Of a DNA stretch of 64,000 nt, positions 43,460-51,662 are shown in pieces. The stretch comes from Allobosea lathyri (lineage in GTDB: Bacteria; Pseudomonadota; Alphaproteobacteria; Rhizobiales; Beijerinckiaceae): the NCBI RefSeq assembly GCF_900108245.1, contig NZ_FNUY01000004.1, positions 124,001 through 188,000 of the forward strand, read 5' to 3'. The position numbers and the translations under genes were made by a program. Under the pieces are notes generated by a model that saw only the letters and a list, made by a program, of their open reading frames with translations, was not told where the DNA came from and did no database searches. Position 1 is the first letter of the stretch; every line of letters starts with the position of its first letter.

Positions 43460-43476
43460 AACTTCCGATAGAGGAT

Positions 43477-43503
43477 TCGCTCCCGGCTCGGTGCCGGGGG
43501 CGA
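43477..43503 (+). terminator. Hairpin after the DUF1236 gene
   Basis: TCGCTCCCGGC (43477-43487) pairs with GCCGGGGGCGA (43493-43503) with one T-G pair and a 5-base loop, 18 bp past the stop. The downstream tract is not T-rich. Confidence 0.45.
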
Positions 43504-43611
43504 GTTCGACGCGTTTCAAAGCGGCTTGCCAACGGCATCGCATTGACAAAGGGAGTCCGTCCGTCACGCGACGCACGGCGAGCGATTTAGGTATTCAAGC
43601 ACTCAAATGGA

Positions 43612-44049
43612 ATGACGATGGCAGATGACACGGATTTGAACGGCCTTGGCAAGGACCCTTCTGCCTTCACCAAGGTGGCACAGGTCACAGCGCGCTGGAC
43701 GGGCAAACCGGCCACCTTTTTCGTAGCATTGGGTGTCATCGTGGCTTGGGGCCTGTCGGGACCGATCTTCGGTTTCAATGATACGTGGCAGCTCGTTATC
43801 AACACTGCGACCACCATCATCACGTTCCTGATGGTGTTCATCATCCAGAACAGCCAGAACCGGGACACAGCCGCTATGCAGATCAAGCTCGACGAGCTGA
43901 TCGTTCGGCTAGAAGGTGCTCGCGAGGAGCTTTTAGATTTGGAGCAACTGGACGAGGACAAGCTTGAGAAACTACGGAAACAGTTTGAAGAGCGTGCCGC
44001 TATTGCTCGGAATGGCCGGGATCCAGGCCCTCCACCAGCCGTCAATTGA
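43612..44049 (+). CDS. Low-affinity iron permease family protein
   Basis: 145 residues. Two hydrophobic helices (ATFFVALGVIVAWGLSGPIF and LVINTATTIITFLMVFIIQN) are followed by NSQNRDTAAMQIKLDELIV, the family hallmark, and a coiled-coil charged tail. The bacterial proteins share Pfam Iron_permease with yeast Fet4; iron transport by the bacterial ones is not established. A shorter relative is 115 bp downstream. Confidence 0.85.
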   Translation: MTMADDTDLNGLGKDPSAFTKVAQVTARWTGKPATFFVALGVIVAWGLSGPIFGFNDTWQLVINTATTIITFLMVFIIQNSQNRDTAAMQIKLDELIVRLEGAREELLDLEQLDEDKLEKLRKQFEERAAIARNGRDPGPPPAVN

Positions 44050-44163
44050 GGAGACCGCTGTGTGCCTTTGCTCACTCTCTATCGAGAACGTTCCGACGAG
44101 TAGTTGTAAGTTGAAACAGCCGCCAAGATTTAGAATCCTGGCAATAGGGAGCAGCGAACCCTT

Positions 44164-44505
44164 GTGAAAGGTTGGTTTGAAGGATTTGCGACAGCGAGCG
44201 CTCGATTCGCAGGGCGACCGGCGATGCTGATGGTCGCGCTCTTGATGTGTATCGTCGGCGTCGCCGCATTTTTTTCTGATAACGAGCATTTTTTAGGAGG
44301 TGTTAGCCTCGCAATAAGCATGGTGACGCTTGTGCTAATCCCCATACTGCAGGCGACCCAGAACCGAGATAATGCCGCTCTTCATGCAAAAATCGACGAG
44401 CTGATCAAAACGCATGAAGGCGCGCGCGATAGTCTCATCGGCGTTGAAAAACAGAGCAACGATGAAATTGAGAAAGTCCGTTTAGCCGAAGAGAGAAGCG
44501 CTTAG
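44164..44505 (+). CDS. Second low-affinity iron permease-like protein
   Basis: 113 residues from GTG 44164, a paralogue of the preceding gene: two hydrophobic helices (MLMVALLMCIVGVAAFF, LAISMVTLVLIPILQ), then ATQNRDNAALHAKIDELIKTHEGARD. The pair may form hetero-oligomers. Both lie within the island rather than near core iron genes. Confidence 0.78.
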   Translation: MKGWFEGFATASARFAGRPAMLMVALLMCIVGVAAFFSDNEHFLGGVSLAISMVTLVLIPILQATQNRDNAALHAKIDELIKTHEGARDSLIGVEKQSNDEIEKVRLAEERSA

Positions 44506-44537
44506 TTTTCGGTCGTGCCTGTGGGTGACCACCCAAT

Positions 44538-44801
44538 TCACGGTGCCGGGTAAACAATGCGCACTTTACGTACCGGGGCTTGTTTCACAGGTGCGGTTTC
44601 ACTTGCTGCGCTTTGATGCGTCAGATCCGGCTGTGCCGGATCGCTGGGCGTAACCTTGCTATCGATTTTAGTGCTTAGGCGCTCGCCAAGCTCTAGGCCT
44701 GTCATGACATGTCCAAATCCATGTCCCTTATGATCAGCCTTGGCAACGCCGCTCATGGGGAGGATGCTGGCGGAGGCAAGGATTAGCAGAGCGCGGAACA
44801 T
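44538..44801 (-). CDS. Small secreted protein
   Basis: 87 residues. A signal peptide (MFRALLILASASILPMSGVAKA) is followed by a short histidine-containing region HKGHGFGH and a proline-rich tail. Not recognised; the His/Gly cluster could bind metal, but that is speculation. It faces the iron permease-like genes. Confidence 0.6.
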   Translation of the reverse strand: MFRALLILASASILPMSGVAKADHKGHGFGHVMTGLELGERLSTKIDSKVTPSDPAQPDLTHQSAASETAPVKQAPVRKVRIVYPAP

Positions 44802-44989
44802 CGTGAAGCCTCGGAAATGTTGTCTTTGATCTCCAACTCTCTGTACTTGTCGTTTGTTCCCGCCCGGTTGTTCCGTGCTGCCCTACGGCTGTCAGTCGTT
44901 TCGATTCAAGACTTTTAAGTCCCGTCTGGAACTTTTCTAAATTTGGCCGAGTTTGGGGTACGGCTTCCTGCCACATGAGAGGAATACCC

Positions 44990-45415
44990 ATGCTCAAGAA
45001 AATCGCACTGGTCACCGTTCTTACTCTGGCTCCGGCTCTCGCATTCGCTCAGTCGCAGCCTTCGGCTGGGGCAACTGGCGGCGCTCTCAGTGGCGCCACC
45101 TCTGGCGCCATCGGGGGCGCGGTTGTTGGCGGCCCAGTGGGCGCTGCTGTTGGTGGGGTTGGTGGCGCGGTCGTAGGCGCAATCATCGGCGATGCCGCCA
45201 CGCCGAAATTCCGCGCCTACGTGACGCAGGAGGATGTGCCCTCCTACACCTACGCTGAGCCGGTCGCTGTCGGCACCGTGCTTCCGTCGAGCGGCGTCAC
45301 CTATCGCAAGCTTCCCGCCGAGTATGGTTCTGGCAGCTACGAGTACACGGTCGTGAACAAGCGCACGGTCGTTGTCGAGCCAGGCACCCGCCGCGTGGTC
45401 CAGATCATCAACTGA
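44990..45415 (+). CDS. DUF1236 protein with glycine-zipper segment
   Basis: 141 residues. Signal peptide (MLKKIALVTVLTLAPALAFA), then a glycine-zipper (GAIGGAVVGGPVGAAVGGVG) suited to membrane insertion or oligomerisation, then the DUF1236 domain with YRKLPAEYG and TRRVVQIIN at the C-terminus. GAGAGG precedes the ATG at 44990, so the ATG at 44975 is not used. The gene at 45440 follows by 24 bp. Confidence 0.87.
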   Translation: MLKKIALVTVLTLAPALAFAQSQPSAGATGGALSGATSGAIGGAVVGGPVGAAVGGVGGAVVGAIIGDAATPKFRAYVTQEDVPSYTYAEPVAVGTVLPSSGVTYRKLPAEYGSGSYEYTVVNKRTVVVEPGTRRVVQIIN

Positions 45416-45439
45416 TCCTGATTGAAGGAAGCAAATCCA

Positions 45440-45715
45440 ATGAAGAAAGTTCTGGTCCTTGCCTCGCTCGCCTTGCTGGCTCTGCCCATGGCCGCACCAT
45501 CGGCATCAGCCGAGACGGTTGTGATCAAAGAGCGCCGGCACGTTGACAACGGCCTGCATAGAGGCTGGCAAAACGGGCGCGGTCATGGCGTGCGGAAGGT
45601 TGTGGTTCGCCGTGATGTCGGCACTCACGGATCGACTCGGGTAACGAAAAAGGTCACGCGCACCAATGCAAATGGCGACCGCGTGACGCACAAGGTGACC
45701 CGCGAGGTCAACTGA
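45440..45715 (+). CDS. Small basic secreted protein
   Basis: 91 residues. Signal peptide (MKKVLVLASLALLALPMAAP), then a basic repeat-like region (VRKVVVRRDVGTHGSTRVTKK and VTRTNANGDRVTHKVTREVN). The VTH/VTRxxN repeats suggest short beta hairpins. GAAGGAAGC precedes the ATG. In operon with the DUF1236 gene. No function is known. Confidence 0.7.
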   Translation: MKKVLVLASLALLALPMAAPSASAETVVIKERRHVDNGLHRGWQNGRGHGVRKVVVRRDVGTHGSTRVTKKVTRTNANGDRVTHKVTREVN

Positions 45716-45720
45716 AATAC

Positions 45721-45751
45721 GGCTGGGGGGTGGCCTTGCCATTCCCCAGCC
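45721..45751 (+). terminator. Strong hairpin after the secreted-protein gene
   Basis: GGCTGGGG plus GGTGG pairs with CCATT plus CCCCAGCC (13 bp with two G-T pairs) around CCTTG, 6 bp after the stop. Confidence 0.6.
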
Positions 45752-46053
45752 CTCTCCCGATCCATAGATGCGGATATCGGCTGCCCAGGGCGCCTCGTAC
45801 AACAGAACGTGCAACATTTCGCGTAACAGGCGCGCTAAAACGTCAATAAAATCAGAGGCTCTGAACAGCGTCGAATCCCGCCCTGTCCGCCATTCCGTCA
45901 TCGCCTTCGCGAAGCCTGGTCTCATTGTCCGCTTGCGCATAATTCTCTAACTAAGATCCGTCACTATGGAGAATGAATCGGCTCATTAGACGAGGCTTTC
46001 GCTGGCGTGACGGAGCTGCTGGACGACACGCAGAAGAAGCTGGGCCTTTAGCA

Positions 46054-47055
46054 ATGCGCGAAGCCGCTATCGCATTCCTCGAAGGCCTACAGCGTTACGA
46101 ACTCGCGATGCTGACGCGCGAGTGCGCCATCGAAATCGTCGATCTGGAAAGCCCCGGTTACTTTGGGGGGCGAGTGCGCTCCCGCGAAGCCACATTTTCG
46201 GCTCCTCCCCCCGTGGACGAGGCGTTGAAAAGCCTGACCGATATCGACCGGAAGCGTTTGGTCGAAGCAGTAGCAACAGTTGAGGCGGACCTCGCGCCCG
46301 GCGAAGATATCATTGTGAAGCGCAACACGGACCGCAAGTGCTCTGCGGCGGCTGAAATACTCAGCGATCTCATCATTCATCGCGCCATGATGAAATCGGT
46401 CGCCACTGGAGGCCCTCGAATCCAAGAGGTTGACGACTATTACAAGGCGAGAGAACTGAGGCTGAAAGACTCGGTTTCGCCCGAGTTTTTATATAACAAC
46501 CCCTACCCAAGCCTGTGGGACTGGTACAAGCACTGGAGTGAAGCGTTGCCGCATTACCGGCAGCGCCGGCAAGCTGTGGATTGTATTTTCGGACCCGTCA
46601 TCGACGCTGTAGCGCGTCGTCCCAGGATGACCGCGCCGCAGCGCGACGACACAGGATGGGAACGTGTCGATCGCGCGCTGAGCAAGGCACGGCAGCTACT
46701 GGAACGCGCCTCGGCTGAAGAGGATTTTCAAGCCATTGGATTGTTATGTCGCGAGGTCACGATTTCTCTCGCACAGGCAGTCTATAGCCCAAAGCGGCAC
46801 CCTTCAGTGGATGGGACGGCCATCGGGCCTGCAGACGCCAATCGGATGCTCGACGCATTCTTCGCTGTCGAATTTCACGGGTCCAGCGAAAAGGAGGTCC
46901 GGGCTCATGCGAGGGCTTCTCTCGCACTATCACTCAATCTTCAGCATAGACGGACAGCCACCCGAACTCTTGCCGCTTTGTGCATTGAGGCAACGTCGTC
47001 AACCGTTGCCGTGGTGTCGATCACAGCCCGCGAGGCCTCCAATGATGTAGGATAG
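46054..47055 (+). CDS. Unrecognised 333-residue protein, possible defence gene
   Basis: From ATG 46054 the protein has 333 residues. The frame is open to 45973, but that part (RRGFRWRDGAAGRHAEEAG) looks like out-of-frame translation. The C-terminal 130 residues, from about WERVDRALSKARQLLERASA through GLLCREVTISLAQAVY to LQHRRTATRTLAALCIEATS, form a helical domain I associate from memory with proteins of defence islands; this is inference. No enzymatic motif is evident. It precedes a DUF2971 gene by 122 bp on the same strand. A TAG of another frame ends two bases before the ATG. Confidence 0.65.
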   Translation: MREAAIAFLEGLQRYELAMLTRECAIEIVDLESPGYFGGRVRSREATFSAPPPVDEALKSLTDIDRKRLVEAVATVEADLAPGEDIIVKRNTDRKCSAAAEILSDLIIHRAMMKSVATGGPRIQEVDDYYKARELRLKDSVSPEFLYNNPYPSLWDWYKHWSEALPHYRQRRQAVDCIFGPVIDAVARRPRMTAPQRDDTGWERVDRALSKARQLLERASAEEDFQAIGLLCREVTISLAQAVYSPKRHPSVDGTAIGPADANRMLDAFFAVEFHGSSEKEVRAHARASLALSLNLQHRRTATRTLAALCIEATSSTVAVVSITAREASNDVG

Positions 47056-47177
47056 TCTGTCGGTAAACGTGCCAATTTAGCATGCGCAGCAGACTCGATA
47101 AATATGGCCGGACAGGTTAGCGGGTTCTTCCTTAAGGCCGCACGATTTTCGGGGAGTGAGAGGGATAGCTGAAAGCA

Positions 47178-48113
47178 ATGGGCTTTTTGTATAAATACCT
47201 ACCAGCAGACTTAGCTGACGTGATCTTTACCAAAGACGATGAAGTAATTTTGAAATTCTCAAAGCCGAAAGATTTTAATGATCCTTATGAGCTATTTCTG
47301 GCTACAGATTTCGGGGGAGACCCCGAGATGCTTGCTTGCTATGCGGAGGCTATTGGTGAGTTGCCCCAGTACCCCACCACATGCTTTTCCCGATCCCCGA
47401 TCGTGATACCGATGTGGGCGCATTACGCCTATAATCATAATGGTTTCGTGATCGAATTTTCTGAAGAAGCTATCCGTGAAGAATTTCCGGAAACCCGATT
47501 CGATAACGTTGCTTATAAAGATGGCCCTGCCCACGATTTTTCGGACTTAGTCGGCAGAGTATTGCATATAGCCAAACCTAGATATACGTACTTTCTACAA
47601 GGAGCAGTCGTAAACGCTGCTTACTTTACGAAGTCTACGTGCTGGACTTACGAGCAAGAGCGCAGGATGGTTGTGGGCGATGAGGATGTAAGAGTATCAG
47701 GTGATTTGATGCTTATGAATATTCCGGGAGCATGTGTTTCTAGCATCATCTGCGGCGCGAGAGCTACGCTCAAAACCAAGATTGCGCTCAAAGAGGTCGC
47801 CAAGAGATTTTCCGCTGACTTCTATGAGCTCAGAATTGGAAGGACTTCTGCGGTCCCTTATCTGGTTGATTCGAAAGAAAAAGCTCATTTATTCAGCGAT
47901 ACTGAAATCGTTCCTAGCAAGAATTCTTGCGCTTCTTGCTCCGAGCCGATTGAGGAGGACGAAGAAGAGTGCGCTTGGTGTCAGATAACCGATGAGACCA
48001 AGCGAACGGTAGCCATAAAAAATCCCTACCGGATCATCGATCATTATGGCGGTCTAGAGAAGTATATTGCCGGAATGCAGGCTATAGGTCGCGCAGCTAG
48101 AAAGAAAAAATGA
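47178..48113 (+). CDS. DUF2971 protein with C-terminal zinc ribbon
   Basis: 311 residues. DUF2971 pattern: MGFLYKYLPADLADVIF, FSKPKDFNDPYELFLA, CFSRSPIVIPMWAHYAYNHNGF and IEFSEEAIR. A four-cysteine ribbon CASCSEPIEEDEEECAWC lies at about residue 250. DUF2971 proteins are common in mobile and defence regions, with unknown activity. The gene has markedly lower GC than the host, showing recent transfer. The neighbouring 333-residue unknown gene makes a two-gene accessory unit plausible. Confidence 0.85.
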   Translation: MGFLYKYLPADLADVIFTKDDEVILKFSKPKDFNDPYELFLATDFGGDPEMLACYAEAIGELPQYPTTCFSRSPIVIPMWAHYAYNHNGFVIEFSEEAIREEFPETRFDNVAYKDGPAHDFSDLVGRVLHIAKPRYTYFLQGAVVNAAYFTKSTCWTYEQERRMVVGDEDVRVSGDLMLMNIPGACVSSIICGARATLKTKIALKEVAKRFSADFYELRIGRTSAVPYLVDSKEKAHLFSDTEIVPSKNSCASCSEPIEEDEEECAWCQITDETKRTVAIKNPYRIIDHYGGLEKYIAGMQAIGRAARKKK

Positions 48114-48183
48114 GGTGATTGCCCGCATGGCTAGTCAGGAAGAAGGGACCCTTTCAGCGCTAAAATCTTGGCAAGGAACGCTA

Positions 48184-48537
48184 ATGCGCCGCCTGTTATC
48201 TACACTGTTCTTAATGGTGGCTACCGGTGCCGTTGCCCAAGCCCCGGTAATCGCAGGTCCCGGGATGGTTTCCTGTGCTGAGTTTGCCGAGGCATATCGG
48301 CGAAATCCCGGCCCTACGGAGATTCAATTTTTTGCATGGGCACAGGGTTACATGTCCGCGACCAATGAACCGATGCGCGTCCGCAATGAGCCGACGCGCA
48401 ATCTAATCGGAATACCGACGGCTTCACAGAAGCAGCGCTTGCGAGCCTTCTGCGATCAAAGGCCCCTCGCCAACTTTTATCAGGCGGTCAGGAATCTCTA
48501 CGAGAGCCTTCCGGAAAATCCGCCTAAATCAAACTGA
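48184..48537 (+). CDS. Secreted Rap1a/HdeA-like small protein
   Basis: 117 residues. Signal peptide MRRLLSTLFLMVATGAVAQA, then two cysteines (SCAEFAEAYRRN and RAFCDQRP) as in small periplasmic helical proteins of the Rap1a or HdeA type. Rap1a proteins are immunity factors to type VI effectors, and HdeA is an acid chaperone; neither is proven here. AAGGA precedes the ATG at 48184. It is the last gene before the exact tRNA-end copy at 48680. Confidence 0.62.
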   Translation: MRRLLSTLFLMVATGAVAQAPVIAGPGMVSCAEFAEAYRRNPGPTEIQFFAWAQGYMSATNEPMRVRNEPTRNLIGIPTASQKQRLRAFCDQRPLANFYQAVRNLYESLPENPPKSN

Positions 48538-48679
48538 CCTAGCTAATTGAGGTTCCCCGGCCAGAGGCACCATCCAGCGCCGGCGACCTGCCTGGGCTGG
48601 TGGCGAACCACGGGAACAGGCGGTGCACGCTATGTGGCGAACCTTTTTCTAAGTCTCTGATATCGGCTACTGTTAGCAG

Positions 48680-48696
48680 TCCCTTCCGGGACGCCA
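48680..48696 (+). other. attR: exact 17 bp copy of the tRNA-Arg 3' end
   Basis: TCCCTTCCGGGACGCCA matches the last 17 bases of the tRNA gene (35262-35278) exactly and in the same orientation, 13.4 kb away. It is followed by GTTTTTTGATTTT, a T-rich sequence expected downstream of a tRNA. This is the likely right end of the integrase-bearing element. Confidence 0.75.
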
Positions 48697-48802
48697 GTTT
48701 TTTGATTTTGGCCCCGATTTTATTCGAATCCTGACATAGACGCTTTGGCGGACAGCATCCGGGGTAACGACAATTGCAAGTTGATCGCGCGAGCCTGTCG
48801 CA

Positions 48803-49180
48803 ATGAAATCCAACCCGGAAGATGATGGCGCTAGCGGCGCATCGCCGCAGCCGAGTGGGAATCCACATGATTGGATCACGCCCGAGGTTCTTCGCGAATT
48901 CCTATCAGACCGAGGTGTGAGCTTTGTCTGTGACGTTTGCTCGCGCGACACACTGCAAATTTTGGATGCGGGGAACGAAGAACTTATAGGCTCTCTGCCA
49001 GCGTACGGCAGACTTCAGACGGGCACCGTTGACACAAACAATAGTATTCACATGCCGGTCGCTCGACTAATCTGCTTAAATTGTGGCTTTATGAGACTAC
49101 ATTCTCTCTATATTATTGAGACCTGGAGGCAACTAAAAGCAACCGGTCACACCGGCCCTATGGGCAAGGTCGTGCCATGA
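48803..49180 (+). CDS. Small zinc-ribbon-like protein
   Basis: 125 residues with CDVC at about residue 43 and CLNC near residue 91, the spacing expected of a zinc ribbon, followed by GFMRLHSLYIIE. Function unknown. Its TGA overlaps the ATG of the next gene (ATGA), so the two are coupled. Located between the two tRNA-end copies. Confidence 0.65.
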   Translation: MKSNPEDDGASGASPQPSGNPHDWITPEVLREFLSDRGVSFVCDVCSRDTLQILDAGNEELIGSLPAYGRLQTGTVDTNNSIHMPVARLICLNCGFMRLHSLYIIETWRQLKATGHTGPMGKVVP

Positions 49181-49515
49181 GCAACGTTGTCCCTCTTCGC
49201 CGCGGCGAGCCTGCGGGTACTGGTGGCCCCCGTTCGCCAAGCGGCTCCGGAGGTGGTACACCACCGGATATGGAAGAGCGTGTCGCCAGACTGGAAAAGG
49301 CGTTCGATCGGGTCGATGCGAAGCTCGACCGGATAGGAACTGATCTTGCCGAGGTCAAAGGCAAACTGAGCATGTTGCCGGACGCCAAGTCCTTTGGTGC
49401 CTTGGAGGGACGCGTAAACGCCCTGCCGACAACGTGGCAAATCACCTTAGCACTTATCTCGACATGGGCCGCGGGTTCCGCGATCGTTTTCGCCCTGACC
49501 CGCCTCACGAAGTGA
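49177..49515 (+). CDS. Small coiled-coil membrane protein
   Basis: 112 residues. A glycine/proline-rich start is followed by a coiled coil (MEERVARLEKAFDRVDAKLDR) and one C-terminal hydrophobic helix (ITLALISTWAAGSAIVFAL). This layout is common in phage holin-associated or DUF1515-like proteins. Coupled to the preceding gene. Confidence 0.65.
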   Translation: MSNVVPLRRGEPAGTGGPRSPSGSGGGTPPDMEERVARLEKAFDRVDAKLDRIGTDLAEVKGKLSMLPDAKSFGALEGRVNALPTTWQITLALISTWAAGSAIVFALTRLTK

Positions 49516-50103
49516 GCCTCTTTGCCTCACGCGCTTCGGTCAACCGCGCGCTTGAAATGTGAAATACCGAGTTTCGCTCGCAGGCCTCGCACGTCATTCG
49601 TGCGACGGCCAACATCGGGTCGCCGCGCCGGATCCTCAAGTTCTTCGATCCATGCGTCGCGTAACGCCCGGGGAGTGGAATTATTGGGAACGTTCGTGAA
49701 CCCTCAAAAACTGTTTAAATATGGACAGCAACGGTTTCCTAAACCGTAGGCAGGGGGCTCGAATCCCTTCCGATACGTCAAATATCCCCTTTTTTCAGAT
49801 AGAGGACGGTTCGCCAGGTGGTTCGCCGCCAGGGAGCGGAACTCGTCTCGAGCACGGTTCGGGCCGCGCAATTGCAGCCCGCCCGCCTCCACTTCCGACG
49901 CGTGTAATACGATGCGATAGGCGCACCGAGCACCACCTCTCTTCGTCCCGAAACGCTGCCAGTATATATGAATATATCATAAGCTATTTGTTAAAGAACA
50001 TTTCACTGAAATGCGTTTACTGACCAGCCGTTGTTATAATTTTTTTACCCTGCGATAGCACCTTAAAGCGGCCGACTGGCGGCGCGAGTAAAACAGTAAC
50101 GGC
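49516..50103. other. Gene-free stretch with tRNA-like repeat
   Basis: No gene is seen in 588 bp. It holds the diverged tRNA-Arg 3' half with integrase-side sequence (49727-49828) and an AT-rich tail (49960-50050) that could contain the promoter of the diguanylate cyclase. Confidence 0.6.
49727..49828 (+). repeat. Diverged copy of tRNA-Arg 3' half plus attL-side sequence
   Basis: The first 24 bases match 35225-35248 exactly; the rest of the tRNA 3' half is diverged (acceptor GATACGTCA against GGGACGCCA). The match resumes about 25 bp later with the GACGGTTCGCC block and its second GGTTCGCC, as seen beside the integrase. It therefore looks like an old left end rather than a simple attR. Confidence 0.65.
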
Positions 50104-51282
50104 ATGCAGATCGACTATAATTCCCTTCTGCTGGCTTTGGGCATTTCCACAACCTGCCTTGCGTTGATGCTCGTCGGAAGCTGGTTCTCTCGCCGCCCGG
50201 AGACGTTTCTGCTGATTTTATCGGCGGGTCTTGGGTTCGCCGTCGCCGGCATTTTCTGTTATGGCGCCTATGTCGATACGCCGCGGCTGATATTCGCCAT
50301 CTTGACCCACGTGCTGTATTACATTGGCTTCTCCACCATATGGGCCGCAGGATATCAGTACCGTATGCGCCGGTTTTCCACGGCTCGCATCCTGCTGGTA
50401 AGCCTCGCCGGTAGCGCCGCCTCCATACCCGCCCTGCTTGCCGGTTATGATGGCCTCGCTTTCATGGTCGTCAATATCGTCATTACCGTGCTCCTCATGC
50501 TGACGGCCCGCGAATATTGGCTGAGCCGTCACGAGGCTCCCCTCCCGCTCAACGGCATTGCGGCGCTTTACGCGTTGATGGCGATGTCCTTTGCTCTGTG
50601 CGCGGCAATCCTGATCTGGAACGGGGAGTTCGTGCTCGGCCATGCGCCGAACAATTGGGCGGAGAATGTCAATCTCGCCATCTGCATTGCTGCCGCGCCC
50701 GGCATCTGCGCGCTTTCGCTGGCGCTGCATCAGTGGCGTCGGGCGACATATCATCGTTTGGAGGCGATCACCGATCCGTTGACCGGATTGCTCAACCGCC
50801 GTGCCCTGTTCGATCTCCACCGTCACCACTCCTTCGGCCCGTCCATGGCGGTGATCGTCTTCGACATCGATCGCTTCAAGGCCGTCAACGACCAGCATGG
50901 CCATGCCACCGGCGACCTCGTGCTGAAGCTTTTCGCCGAGGAATTGTCGATTGGCCTGCGCGCCTCCGACACGGTAGCGCGGCTGGGCGGTGAGGAGTTT
51001 GCGGTCGTTCTCGACAATACCCTGTCGGGCCCGGCCGAACAGATCGCTGAACGGATCCGCTGCGCTTTCGCTGGCCGCGAGATCACGGTCGACGGCAAGA
51101 GCTTCGCCTGTACGGTCAGCGTCGGCATCGCGCTCGGGACGGTGGCGGGCCTCGGTTTCGACAGCGTGCTCAGCGCCGCCGACAAGGCGCTTTATGCTGC
51201 CAAGAGCAAAGGCCGCAACCGTATCGAAGTTGCAGCCCATCTGCATACGGTATCGCCGTCAGGCTCCCGTACGGCAGCCTGA
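50104..51282 (+). CDS. Membrane-bound diguanylate cyclase
   Basis: 392 residues. About six membrane helices occupy residues 1-205, then the GGDEF domain begins at DPLTGLLNRRALFDL. The active-site loop reads GGEEF (295-299), a functional variant, and an inhibitory site RxxD (RASD, 286-289) lies five residues earlier, so the enzyme makes cyclic di-GMP and is limited by its product. The N-terminal domain is a membrane sensor of unknown ligand. It lies just outside the tRNA-linked repeats, before an autotransporter. Confidence 0.94.
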   Translation: MQIDYNSLLLALGISTTCLALMLVGSWFSRRPETFLLILSAGLGFAVAGIFCYGAYVDTPRLIFAILTHVLYYIGFSTIWAAGYQYRMRRFSTARILLVSLAGSAASIPALLAGYDGLAFMVVNIVITVLLMLTAREYWLSRHEAPLPLNGIAALYALMAMSFALCAAILIWNGEFVLGHAPNNWAENVNLAICIAAAPGICALSLALHQWRRATYHRLEAITDPLTGLLNRRALFDLHRHHSFGPSMAVIVFDIDRFKAVNDQHGHATGDLVLKLFAEELSIGLRASDTVARLGGEEFAVVLDNTLSGPAEQIAERIRCAFAGREITVDGKSFACTVSVGIALGTVAGLGFDSVLSAADKALYAAKSKGRNRIEVAAHLHTVSPSGSRTAA

Positions 51283-51662
51283 CGGCCTCCAAGGACGATC
51301 AGTTAAAAGATGATCCGGACGAGGGGGGTGGACCCGGCCGGCACCTAGCCACGGTGTTCTGGGACGACCCGCTGTGTTCTCGCCATTCTCGATCGGACAG
51401 AGCGATCTCGGCGGGCTCCCGGCAGACTGTCGGCTCGGCCGTACGCGTCCGTCCGGGGACGCTGTGTTTGGCGCTGCGGAAGAGCTCAAACCCCAGGTCG
51501 TGGCACTGATTCACGAGTTTGAATGACCAAAGGGCAGACAAAGCGCAATCAGCACGGGTCGCACGACGGCGCCCGGTTCGGCATTGACGACACCTGCTCG
51601 TGTGGGCACGGTTGTCGCTGGCGAGGCCCGAAGAGGGCTCGTGGCTATGCCTAGGGGGGCGT
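51283..51662. other. Intergenic region upstream of the subtilisin autotransporter
   Basis: 380 bp with only the coding remnant at 51314-51526. The rest shows no gene, and a G-rich ribosome site precedes the GTG at 51663. Confidence 0.5.
51314..51526 (+). pseudogene. Unrecognised coding remnant
   Basis: The frame is open from after a TGA at 51311 to a TGA at 51524-51526 with host-like third-position GC. It reads AVFSPFSIGQSDLGG then GDAVFGAAEELKPQVVALIH, convincing as protein, but there is no start codon with a ribosome site. It is probably the tail of a broken gene; the family is not recognised. Confidence 0.35.

Noticed and set aside
46054..47055. Start of the 333-residue gene at 45973
   Set aside because: The extra 27 residues are arginine-rich and read as a different frame of a better small peptide; no ribosome site at proper spacing.
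49727..49780. Second tRNA-Arg gene
   Set aside because: Only the 3' half is present, the 5' acceptor and D arm are missing and the acceptor end is mutated, so it cannot fold as a tRNA.
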